The notes under the pieces were generated by a model. The model was not told the origin of the DNA, ran no database searches, and saw nothing but the letters and a program-made list of their open reading frames with translations. From assembly GCF_000003815.2 (NCBI RefSeq), contig NC_049981.1:31766161-31830160 (forward strand): DNA of 64,000 nt, read 5' to 3'. Positions 60,201-64,000 of this stretch are shown in pieces. The stretch is from Branchiostoma floridae. Taxonomy: Eukaryota; Chordata; Leptocardii; Amphioxiformes; Branchiostomatidae. Each line of letters begins with the position of its first letter. Position 1 is the first letter of the stretch. The position numbers were made by a program, and so were the translations under genes.

Positions 60201-61308
60201 CTGGACCTTGAAAGAATCATTGGACCAGATTTTCGACTGATTGCAAAATGAACAGATTATACTGGCAGGCGTTCACATGTTTTGGGGGTTACCGGACCAC
60301 AAGGAACAAGAGCAATCTAGACGAGAGTTGATAGTCATTTTCACCAAGTTTCTACTGTCAAAGCTGGTCTAACTGAACAGTGGCAGTTAGTGTTGTTTAC
60401 GTAAAGATAGGATTTTTTAAAAACCCGAGTGGAAGTCGGATACTCAACAGAACACATACAATGTACCTTTGTAGCATAATGGACGATTATTTTGAGTATC
60501 GCCCATTCACAAGTTTTCACAGACAGGTTCTGGTCTGGAAGCTGGACCTGCTCCTCTGTACCTGGACCATACCTGTAACTGAATTTTCTGTACTGGTACC
60601 CATCCCTAATTCTTAATAACCACCACTACTACCGTTACAGGCAAGCATTGAGAAGAGGCCGTCCATGAGACTGACACAGAACGACCTGAAGCCTGGAGAT
60701 GTGTTCGAGGTGGCGCTAAGGAAAACGAGCAACAGTCTGGGCCTCAGTGTGACTGTAAGTCACCAACATCTGAGTTCTGTGAACTTCTTGTGCCTTAGTG
60801 TGTTGTATTTTGTTTTGTGTCATGTTTACAAGGAGGTCTCATATGAAGAAATTATTCTCCTGTTTATAGGAAGGGCAGATGCTATCCAGTTAGAGTCACT
60901 CACCCCACACCTTCTATCTAAAAAGCCTGATGAACAGTTCTGTTCTTTAAGTGCTATGGGTCATGACTTCCATCACTCCTTTGTGAGGACTGTATACCCA
61001 GTAATGTGTATGTTAAAGTGGCAACAGCCAAGAGTGAAACTCTCAGTTTTAGAATCCTGGTCATCAGTGCCACCAGTCCCTAAATCTTAAACCAAATATT
61101 TAAGGGATTGGAAAGAACTGTTAAAATGTGAATTGTTTCATTGCCAATGAGTACCAAAACCCAAGTGTAGGAACATGTAAAAATGGTGCTTCATGAAATG
61201 TTTACCTTCATCAGGGCGGTGTCAACACCAGTGTAAAGTACGGCGGGATCTATGTCAAGACCCTGTTTCCTAACGGTGCGGCTGATGTGGACGGCAGAGT
61301 AAGGATCG
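39271..61308 (+). CDS. PTPN13: PTPN13 orthologue, 5' part of gene (KIND-FERM-PDZ1-PDZ2), continues past window
   Basis: Twenty-nine coding exons join in frame to about 1,510 codons and end in phase 1 at 61308. Approximate residue ranges: KIND domain 1-188, Arg/Ser-rich linker 189-555, FERM domain 560-885, acidic and Arg/Ser-rich linker 886-1165, PDZ1 1172-1265, second linker 1266-1450, first half of PDZ2 from 1455. Domain order, linker lengths and short conserved blocks ([32 protein letters not shown]) follow vertebrate PTPN13 (PTP-BL, FAP-1), a cytoplasmic scaffold and tyrosine phosphatase at the cortex. The vertebrate FRMPD2 protein has a related KIND-FERM-PDZ layout without phosphatase, so the missing 3' part decides whether the catalytic domain is present. 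Start: ATG at 39281, A at -3, ten bases after an acceptor. Introns not described separately hold nothing I recognise. Confidence 0.88.
39281..39413 (+). CDS. PTPN13: PTPN13 coding exon 1, KIND start
   Basis: Encodes [15 protein letters not shown] and on to LQDLFLKG, the first helices of the KIND domain, including the GPLQE block. Preceded by acceptor TTGCCTAG at 39270; donor GTAACG. Ends in phase 1. Confidence 0.85.
39946..40127 (+). CDS. PTPN13: PTPN13 coding exon 2, KIND
   Basis: Acceptor CGTTGCTAG, donor GTCAAG, phase 1 in and 0 out. Encodes the central KIND segment with [15 protein letters not shown] and YVAPEMFQ, the latter matching the kinase-like APE-type block of KIND domains. Confidence 0.85.
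40465..41532 (+). repeat. Array of duplicated KIND exon 3 heads with splice acceptors
   Basis: Copies of the acceptor TTTCCACAG plus the first 60 nt of exon 3 lie at 40824-40883, 40934-40993, 41067-41126, 41177-41236 and 41287-41346. All five encode exactly [20 protein letters not shown] and are followed by GTTCTG, a weak possible donor. They differ from each other and from the true exon only at synonymous sites. Decayed copies with stops or gaps lie near 40465-40515, 40651-40710 and 41420-41475. Unit lengths are 110, 133, 110, 110, 133 and 113 bp; long units add GGGATTCGAACCCAGAACCT. Confidence 0.9.
41533..41688 (+). CDS. PTPN13: PTPN13 coding exon 3, KIND
   Basis: Last copy of the array and the only one that continues past the shared 60 nt, into [19 protein letters not shown] as in vertebrate KIND. 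Acceptor TTTCCACAG, donor GTACGG, phase 0 to 0. Confidence 0.87.
41760..41915 (+). mobile_element. SINE-like fragment in intron 3
   Basis: The part 41825-41915 contains GGGGGTCCCGTGTTCGAGAA and GCCTTGAGCGTGTTCAGGGG, matching the body of the 5S-headed SINE at 22783-23000. The 5S head is absent here. Confidence 0.5.
42866..42958 (+). CDS. PTPN13: PTPN13 coding exon 4, KIND end
   Basis: Thirty-one codons, phase 0 to 0, ending [12 protein letters not shown], which matches the last KIND helix. Acceptor TTTTCCCCCAG, donor GTTGGT. Confidence 0.87.
43702..43849 (+). CDS. PTPN13: PTPN13 coding exon 5, linker
   Basis: Encodes an acidic start (LDMLVEDEP) and then an Arg/Ser-rich tract ([10 protein letters not shown]). 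Acceptor TTATCCACAG, donor GTACGA, phase 0 to 1. Confidence 0.8.
43951..44128. mobile_element. Short CAGTCAAAC-family MITE remnant in intron 5
   Basis: AGTCAGACCAGCG at the left and CAGTTTTGACTGTACA at the right, with GGATCACCTGG and GTGACCTGTCCAC boxes between, as in 47913-48064. Confidence 0.45.
44518..44623 (+). CDS. PTPN13: PTPN13 coding exon 6, linker
   Basis: Encodes a basic linker ([20 protein letters not shown]). Acceptor TTTATCAG, donor GTACAG, phase 1 to 2. Confidence 0.78.
45335..45487 (+). CDS. PTPN13: PTPN13 coding exon 7, linker
   Basis: Encodes an Arg/Ser-rich linker ([20 protein letters not shown] then [11 protein letters not shown]). Acceptor CTCCTCAG, donor GTCGGT, phase 2 to 2. 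Confidence 0.78.
45690..45960. repeat. Two MITE-family fragments in intron 7
   Basis: 45715-45785 is a copy of the foldback family at 14372-14590 (GAACAAAGTCTTCTTCGTTA then AAAGACTTTGTTCAACTGAT). 45886-45955 is one end of the 57743-58208 family (AGGCCATGTTGATATGATTA then TATGGATGACATCC). Confidence 0.55.
46322..46536 (+). CDS. PTPN13: PTPN13 coding exon 8, linker
   Basis: Encodes a linker ending in a basic helix ([20 protein letters not shown]). Acceptor TTCCCATCCAG, donor GTGAAC, phase 2 to 1. Confidence 0.8.
46780..47110 (+). repeat. Intron 8 tandem repeat copying the exon 8 donor junction
   Basis: Three units of about 120 bp share ATAGATGAATGGAATATTCC and ACTAGATATAAAGGGGTGAC. The first two are followed by a piece resembling the exon 8 3' end and donor: GACAGCGGCACAGGTGAGAT at 46881 and GACAGTGGGGAAGGTGAGCT at 47003, compared with GACAGTGGCGGAGGTGAACT at the real junction. 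Confidence 0.7.
47251..47361 (+). CDS. PTPN13: PTPN13 coding exon 9, linker
   Basis: Encodes [20 protein letters not shown], a Ser/Asp-rich stretch matching a Ser-rich block in vertebrate PTPN13. The acceptor follows a run of 14 C. Donor GTGAAC, phase 1 to 1. Confidence 0.82.
47661..47781 (+). CDS. PTPN13: PTPN13 coding exon 10, linker
   Basis: Encodes [20 protein letters not shown] and a Gly/Asn/Ser-rich end. Acceptor CCTTGCAG, donor GTGATT, phase 1 to 2. Confidence 0.78.
47913..48064. mobile_element. Short CAGTCAAACCTG MITE in intron 10
   Basis: ACAGTCAAACCTGTACCAG at the left and CAGTTTTGATTGT at the right bracket GACCACCT boxes. Related to the 0.9-kb element at 38285-39200. Confidence 0.6.
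48298..48475 (+). CDS. PTPN13: PTPN13 coding exon 11, pre-FERM
   Basis: Ends [20 protein letters not shown] then KLK, closely matching the conserved block before the FERM domain of vertebrate PTPN13. Acceptor CTGTTTTAG, donor GTAAGC, phase 2 to 0. Confidence 0.88.
48887..48961 (+). CDS. PTPN13: PTPN13 coding exon 12, FERM approach
   Basis: Encodes [20 protein letters not shown] then [14 protein letters not shown] is identical to vertebrate PTPN13. Acceptor TTTTTACAG, donor GTAAGT, phase 0 to 0. Confidence 0.88.
49086..49299. mobile_element. hAT-like MITE in intron 12
   Basis: CAGGGCTGTCTCC at the left and GGAGGCAGCCCTG at the right are inverted ends. Flanking octamers CTTAGTGG and CTTGGTGA agree at six of eight positions, a decayed 8-bp target duplication. 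Inside, GTTGGGATGG and TCGTCCATCC boxes fold. Related fragments occur near 17430, 23712 and 39655. Confidence 0.65.
49610..49657 (+). CDS. PTPN13: Possible optional PTPN13 mini-exon
   Basis: A long pyrimidine tract ending GCACCGCAG is followed by a frame that leaves in phase 0 at either of two donors: 21 nt to 49630 (QRKANSK, donor GTACCA) or 48 nt to 49657 ([16 protein letters not shown], donor GTAACG). The neighbours are also phase 0, so inclusion keeps the reading frame. The Lys/Arg-rich content fits the basic stretch at this place in vertebrate PTPN13. Confidence 0.4.
49980..50221 (+). repeat. Duplicated acceptor region of exon 13
   Basis: The phrase TTTCTCAATGCTGTTGATTA recurs near 49982, 50043, 50110 and 50190. 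The last two copies both lead into TACAT(A/G)TAGGCCAAAGGC, so a second acceptor with the first bases of exon 13 lies at 50161, 61 bases before the true one. Confidence 0.7.
50222..50396 (+). CDS. PTPN13: PTPN13 coding exon 13, FERM F1
   Basis: Encodes [20 protein letters not shown] and [20 protein letters not shown], the ubiquitin-like F1 lobe. Phase 0 to 1, donor GTCAGA. Confidence 0.9.
50891..51044 (+). CDS. PTPN13: PTPN13 coding exon 14, FERM F1-F2
   Basis: Encodes [20 protein letters not shown] then WKEE and [19 protein letters not shown]. Acceptor TACCCTTCAG, donor GTAAGT, phase 1 to 2. Confidence 0.9.
51321..51432 (+). CDS. PTPN13: PTPN13 coding exon 15, FERM F2
   Basis: Encodes [20 protein letters not shown] and SLAALALQ, the hallmark F2 helices. 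Acceptor CTTTGGCAG, donor GTCGGT, phase 2 to 0. Confidence 0.92.
51806..51850 (+). pseudogene. Duplicate head of exon 16 (pseudo-exon or optional exon)
   Basis: TTTTGTTCCAG then GCTGAGTTTGAAGACAGTAG repeats the acceptor and first bases of exon 16, 151 bases upstream of it. It stays open for 15 codons ([15 protein letters not shown]) to a GTTACC donor-like site in phase 0. Confidence 0.5.
51957..52187 (+). CDS. PTPN13: PTPN13 coding exon 16, FERM F2-F3
   Basis: Encodes [20 protein letters not shown] then YLPARVI and, at the end, [13 protein letters not shown]. Only the donor at 52188 keeps the frame to exon 17. Acceptor TTGTTCCAG, phase 0 to 0. Confidence 0.9.
52161..52650 (+). repeat. Fourteen 35-bp units copying the exon 16 donor junction
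   Basis: Each unit begins GGGGTCATGTTTCACAAGGT and ends TTTACAGGGTAGGTA, that is, the last 27 nt of exon 16 plus the start of the intron. The first unit is the true exon end; the others are in the intron. Every unit contains a possible GT donor. The last unit has the best consensus (GTAAGTAT at 52643). Confidence 0.95.
53005..53088 (+). repeat. Duplicated acceptor of exon 17
   Basis: CACACAGGAGCAAAGAGGTA then CATTCCCAGCGACACA, at 53012, resembles the true junction CACACAGGAGAAAAAATGCA then TTCCGAGCAACACA at 53082. The copy is about 70 bases upstream. Confidence 0.65.
53089..53226 (+). CDS. PTPN13: PTPN13 coding exon 17, FERM F3
   Basis: Encodes [20 protein letters not shown] and [12 protein letters not shown], the PH-like F3 lobe. 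Phase 0 to 0, donor GTAAGA. Confidence 0.9.
53706..53788 (+). CDS. PTPN13: PTPN13 coding exon 18, FERM F3
   Basis: Encodes [20 protein letters not shown] then FFTDSYKK, F3 strands. Acceptor TTAATTTTTAG, donor GTAAGT, phase 0 to 2. Confidence 0.88.
53985..54312. repeat. GAT-rich microsatellite and 33-bp minisatellite reaching the exon 19 acceptor
   Basis: GAT repeats include four 33-bp units with GATGGTTGTCATGATGATGA (at about 54126, 54159, 54192, 54225). The array runs up to the acceptor GATTACAG at 54316, so the intron end has no pyrimidine tract. All frames through it (Asp, Met, His, Ile runs) are artefacts. Confidence 0.92.
54317..54408 (+). CDS. PTPN13: PTPN13 coding exon 19, FERM F3 end
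   Basis: Encodes [20 protein letters not shown], the C-terminal F3 helix. Donor GTGGGA, phase 2 to 1. Confidence 0.9.
54574..54787. mobile_element. MITE with TTCGCGGT boxes in intron 19
   Basis: TTACTGTAAATGCA and TGCATTTACAGTAA form perfect 14-bp ends. Inside, GTTCGCGGTGGTTTTAA boxes and their inverses (ACCGCGAACAT) make a long imperfect foldback of 214 bp. Confidence 0.85.
54973..55561 (+). CDS. PTPN13: PTPN13 coding exon 20, long acidic and Arg/Ser-rich linker
   Basis: About 196 codons. The first half is acidic ([20 protein letters not shown]); the second half is rich in Arg-Ser, Asp-Arg and Asp-Gln pairs ([33 protein letters not shown]), built from degenerate AGGTCA-type DNA repeats. 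Acceptor TGCTCTCAG, donor GTAAAT, phase 1 to 2. Probably disordered. Confidence 0.85.
55896..56056 (+). CDS. PTPN13: PTPN13 coding exon 21, linker
   Basis: Encodes an Asp/Tyr/His-rich segment ([20 protein letters not shown]). Acceptor CGTTCCAG, donor GTAAGG, phase 2 to 1. Confidence 0.82.
56322..56381 (+). CDS. PTPN13: PTPN13 coding exon 22, linker
   Basis: Twenty codons ([20 protein letters not shown]). Acceptor TTGTTGCAG, donor GTGGGT, phase 1 to 1, so it could be skipped without a frameshift. Confidence 0.78.
56558..56636. repeat. Perfect 79-bp palindrome in intron 22
   Basis: Arms of 39 bp (left starting AAAAAGCCCTGCATATTTTT) are exactly complementary around a single central T at 56597. 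Sequence just outside to the left, near 56424-56530, resembles the interior of the hAT MITE at 32178-32495. Confidence 0.9.
56869..56967 (+). CDS. PTPN13: PTPN13 coding exon 23, PDZ1 start
   Basis: Ends with [17 protein letters not shown], the first PDZ1 strand. Acceptor CCATTCCCCAG, donor GTAGGT, phase 1 to 1. Confidence 0.88.
57106..57336. mobile_element. MITE in intron 23, family of 4712-4930
   Basis: AAGACCACACTAATTTGATT then TGTTGGTTCTCG at the left pairs with AAATCTGAGAACCAAGGAAA then TCAATAGGCCTGGTC at the right. Contains a run of about 18 A. Confidence 0.65.
57372..57479 (+). CDS. PTPN13: PTPN13 coding exon 24, PDZ1
   Basis: Encodes [20 protein letters not shown] and [16 protein letters not shown]. 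With exon 23 the carboxylate-binding loop reads YGIGITIVGG. Acceptor TTTTTCAG, donor GTAAAC, phase 1 to 1. Confidence 0.92.
57743..58208. mobile_element. Foldback MITE in intron 24
   Basis: AGGCCATGTTGATTTGATTA then TATGGATGACATCC at the left pairs with GGATGTCATCCATATAATCA then AATCAACGTGGCCTT at the right. Solo ends of this family occur at 7735-7810 and 45886-45955. Confidence 0.8.
58288..58413 (+). CDS. PTPN13: PTPN13 coding exon 25, PDZ1 end
   Basis: Encodes [20 protein letters not shown] then [17 protein letters not shown], including the PDZ αB helix with His at its start (class I type). Acceptor TTTTCCAG, donor GTGAGG, phase 1 to 1. Confidence 0.92.
58865..59246 (+). CDS. PTPN13: PTPN13 coding exon 26, linker between PDZ1 and PDZ2
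   Basis: About 127 codons: Gln/Pro/Arg-rich start, then [13 protein letters not shown], Ser-rich [15 protein letters not shown] and an acidic end (SDDEDVLPD). Acceptor TTTTTTCCCAG, donor GTTGGT, phase 1 to 2. Confidence 0.85.
59937..60078 (+). CDS. PTPN13: PTPN13 coding exon 27, linker
   Basis: Encodes [20 protein letters not shown] and an acidic Ser-rich end. Acceptor TTTGTTCAG, donor GTATGT, phase 2 to 0. Confidence 0.82.
60641..60754 (+). CDS. PTPN13: PTPN13 coding exon 28, PDZ2 start
   Basis: Encodes [20 protein letters not shown] then SVT, matching vertebrate PTPN13 PDZ2 up to the residue where its five-residue splice insert begins. Acceptor ACCGTTACAG, donor GTAAGT, phase 0 to 0. Confidence 0.92.
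61215..61308 (+). CDS. PTPN13: PTPN13 coding exon 29, PDZ2 (last in window)
   Basis: Encodes [20 protein letters not shown] then [11 protein letters not shown], strongly matching vertebrate PDZ2. Acceptor TTCATCAG, donor GTAAGC, phase 0 to 1. The rest of PDZ2 lies beyond the window. Confidence 0.92.
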
Positions 61309-61428
61309 GTAAGCAAACAGTACTTATTCTTCCTTTTACAGGACAAAACTTGCAAAACTGGCTGTATTTGAGCATTCATTTCTATACAATCATGTATTTG
61401 TCTATGCCAATGTTTTTGTAACCCTTTG

Positions 61429-61691
61429 CAGGGCTCGAAATACTGGGGTTTTGTGCACCCAGGTTTAACACCATCTTTGTGTTAAAAAGGTAATAAAATG
61501 ACTGTCATAGTACTTCTACGATTTCTGAAGAGCTCTGTTCAAAATAATAATTATAATAAGTAGGTTTGCAGTTATGTTATTCTGATATTCTCTTTTATTT
61601 TATGTGGTGCACCCAAAATATTTTGGTGCAGTCAATTTTCTAGTTTGGGGGCACCAGTGCACCTATTCCCAAAAATCAATTTCGAGCCCTG
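61429..61691. mobile_element. MITE with CAGGGCTCGAAAT ends
   Basis: CAGGGCTCGAAAT at the left and ATTTCGAGCCCTG at the right are inverted ends, as in 21307-21654. The right part (from 61528) recurs almost unchanged at 63268-63434, after the assembly gap. Confidence 0.75.
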
Positions 61692-62557
61692 CAGATGCTG
61701 GCCAGAAACAGGTGCGCAACAGAACTATGTGCGCGACAGAGAAACAGGTGTGTAACAGAGAACCAGGTGCGCAAGAGAGAAACAGATGCACAAAAGAGAA
61801 ACAGATGCGCAAGAGAGAAACAGATGCGCAAGAGAGAAACAGATGCCCTAGACAGAAACAGGTGCACAAGAGAGAGACAGGTATGCAATAGAGAAACAGA
61901 TGCGCAAGAGAGAAACAGATGCGCAAAAGAGAAACAGATGCGCAAAAGAGAAACAGATGCGCAAGAGAGAAACAGATGCGCAAAAGAGAAAAAGATGCGC
62001 AAGATAGGGAACAGATGCGCAAGAGAGAAACAGATGCGCAAGAGAGAAACAGATGCGCAAGAGAGAAACAGATGTGCAAGAGAGAAACAGATGCGCAAAA
62101 GAGAAACAGATGCGCAAGAGAGAAACAGATGCGCAAAAGAGAAACAGATGCGCAAGAGAGAAACAGATGCGCAAGAGAGAAACAGATGCGCAAAAGAGAA
62201 ACAGATGCGCAAGAGAGAAACAGATGCGCAAGAGAGAAACAGATTCGCAAGAGAGAAACAGATGAGCAAAAGAGAAACAGATGCGCAAGAGACAAACAGA
62301 TGCGCAAGAGAGAAACAGATGCGAAAGAGAGAAACAGATGCACAAGAGAGAAACAGATGCGCAAAAGAGAAACAGATGCGCAAGATAGGGAACAGATGCG
62401 CAAAAGAAAAACAGATGCGCAAGAGAGAAACAGATGCGCAAGAGAGAGACAGATGCGCAAAAGGGAAACAGATGCGCAAGAGAGAAACAGATACACAAGA
62501 GAGAAACAGATGCGCAAGAGAGAAACAGATGCGAAAGAGAGAAACAGATGCACAAGT
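61692..62557. repeat. 19-bp minisatellite, left block
   Basis: About 45 copies of a 19-bp unit AGAGAAACAGATGCGCAAG with small variants. Because 19 is not a multiple of three and the unit has no stop in most frames, all frames stay open on both strands; the long proteins with 19-residue repeats are artefacts. It lies in an intron of the PTPN13 gene. Confidence 0.95.
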
Positions 62558-63267
62558 NNNNNNNNNNNNNNNNNNNNNNNNNNNNNNNNNNNNNNNNNNN
62601 NNNNNNNNNNNNNNNNNNNNNNNNNNNNNNNNNNNNNNNNNNNNNNNNNNNNNNNNNNNNNNNNNNNNNNNNNNNNNNNNNNNNNNNNNNNNNNNNNNNN
62701 NNNNNNNNNNNNNNNNNNNNNNNNNNNNNNNNNNNNNNNNNNNNNNNNNNNNNNNNNNNNNNNNNNNNNNNNNNNNNNNNNNNNNNNNNNNNNNNNNNNN
62801 NNNNNNNNNNNNNNNNNNNNNNNNNNNNNNNNNNNNNNNNNNNNNNNNNNNNNNNNNNNNNNNNNNNNNNNNNNNNNNNNNNNNNNNNNNNNNNNNNNNN
62901 NNNNNNNNNNNNNNNNNNNNNNNNNNNNNNNNNNNNNNNNNNNNNNNNNNNNNNNNNNNNNNNNNNNNNNNNNNNNNNNNNNNNNNNNNNNNNNNNNNNN
63001 NNNNNNNNNNNNNNNNNNNNNNNNNNNNNNNNNNNNNNNNNNNNNNNNNNNNNNNNNNNNNNNNNNNNNNNNNNNNNNNNNNNNNNNNNNNNNNNNNNNN
63101 NNNNNNNNNNNNNNNNNNNNNNNNNNNNNNNNNNNNNNNNNNNNNNNNNNNNNNNNNNNNNNNNNNNNNNNNNNNNNNNNNNNNNNNNNNNNNNNNNNNN
63201 NNNNNNNNNNNNNNNNNNNNNNNNNNNNNNNNNNNNNNNNNNNNNNNNNNNNNNNNNNNNNNNNNNN
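62558..63267. other. Assembly gap (run of N)
   Basis: A 710-base run of N inside the minisatellite. The true length of the array is unknown. Confidence 0.99.
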
Positions 63268-63434
63268 AAGAGCTCTGTTGAAAATAGTAATCATCATAAG
63301 TAGGTTGGCAGCTATGTTATTCTGATATTCTCTTTTCTTTTATGTGGTGCACCCAAAATATTTTGGTGCAGTCAATTTTCTAGTTTGGGGGCATCCAGGT
63401 GCACGCTATTCCCAATAATCAATTTCGAGCCCTG
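63268..63434. mobile_element. Second copy of the MITE right half
   Basis: Matches 61528-61691 with few differences, including the ATTTCGAGCCCTG end, and is followed by the same minisatellite lead-in. The left half falls in the gap. Confidence 0.8.
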
Positions 63435-64000
63435 CAGATGCTGGCCAGAAACAGTGTGCGCAACAGAACTATATGCGCGACAGAGAAACAGGTGTGCAAC
63501 AGAGAACCAGGTGCGCAAGAGAGAAACAAATGTGCAAAAGAGAAACAGATGCCCAAGAGAGAAGCAGATGCGCAAAAAAGATACGGGTGTGCAAAAGATA
63601 AGTAGCTGTGCACAAAAAAAAACAGATGCGCAAAAGAGAAACAGAAGCGCAAGAGAGAAACAGATGCGCAAGAGAGAAACAGATGCGCAAGAGAGAAACA
63701 GATGCGCAAGAGAGAAACAGATGCGCAAGAGAGAAACAGATGCGCAAGAGAGAAACAGATGCGCAAAAAAGAAACAGATGCGCAAAAGATAAGTAGCTGT
63801 GCACAGAGAGAAACAGATGCGCAAAAGAGAAACAGATGCGCAAGAGAGAAACAGATGCGCAAGAGAGAAACAGATGCGCATGAGAGAAACAGATGCGCAT
63901 GAGAGAAACAGATGCGCAAAATGATGAAACAGATGCGCAAAAGAGAAACAGATGCACAAGAGAGAAACAGATGCGCAAAAGAGAAACAAAACGTCTTTTG
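63435..64000. repeat. 19-bp minisatellite, right block
   Basis: Same 19-bp unit as the left block, starting with the same lead-in (GATGCTGGCCAGAAACAG), with two inserted AAAGATAAGTAGCTGTGCAC segments near 63593 and 63786. It continues to the window edge or close to it. Confidence 0.93.

Noticed and set aside
61663-63325. Open frames of up to 544 codons on both strands with 19-residue repeats
   Set aside because: They arise from a 19-bp minisatellite with no stop codons and run through a block of N. Frames stay open in all phases and on both strands, which real coding DNA does not do.
1-64000. Bacterial-type operons, CRISPR arrays or phage genes
   Set aside because: Exon-intron structure, the repeat types and the gene homology are all animal; the short direct repeats are minisatellites, without cas genes or spacer structure.

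Overview
The window is animal nuclear DNA, most probably from a cephalochordate (amphioxus, Branchiostoma). Evidence: split genes with GT-AG introns, one gene that aligns exon by exon with vertebrate PTPN13, dense small inverted-repeat transposons, a 5S-rRNA-headed SINE, and many tandem repeats including ones that copy splice junctions. The species call is inference. A run of N (62558-63267) marks a draft-assembly gap.

Layout. Positions 1-26,600 are mostly repeats: degenerate tandem arrays (300-3090, 3165-3690, 8680-9870, 12060-13690), several inverted-repeat DNA transposons (1221-2395, 6376-7074, 16362-17225, 21307-21654) and a 5S-derived SINE (22783-23000). Only weak gene traces occur there, on the minus strand: a possible small secreted protein at 14558-14939 and a phase-compatible exon at 12428-12574. 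At 26651-26777 (minus) a signal-peptide-like first exon ends in a good donor, with ETS and CRE-like motifs just upstream. A similar motif pair precedes a possible non-coding plus-strand first exon ending at 29682. Positions 30,000-34,900 are intergenic with several MITEs, one of them (32178-32495) a clear hAT element with an 8-bp target duplication.

At 34915-36078 (minus) lies an intact single-exon gene for a leucine-rich-repeat type I membrane protein. Its 5' side is embedded in a tandem repeat.

From 39271 to the right edge runs the main gene, on the plus strand: the 5' part of a PTPN13 (PTP-BL/FAP-1) orthologue. Twenty-nine coding exons, all phase-compatible, give about 1,510 codons: KIND domain, Arg/Ser-rich linkers, FERM domain, PDZ1 and the first half of PDZ2. 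The remaining PDZ domains and the phosphatase domain would lie beyond the window. The most unusual property of this gene is repeated local duplication of splice junctions. Intron 2 carries an array of copies of the first 60 nt of KIND exon 3. Exon 16 ends in fourteen 35-bp copies of its donor junction. Smaller junction duplications sit beside exons 8, 13, 16 and 17.

The right end (61690-64000) is a 19-bp minisatellite beside a MITE. Both recur on the far side of the gap, and the long open frames across them are artefacts.
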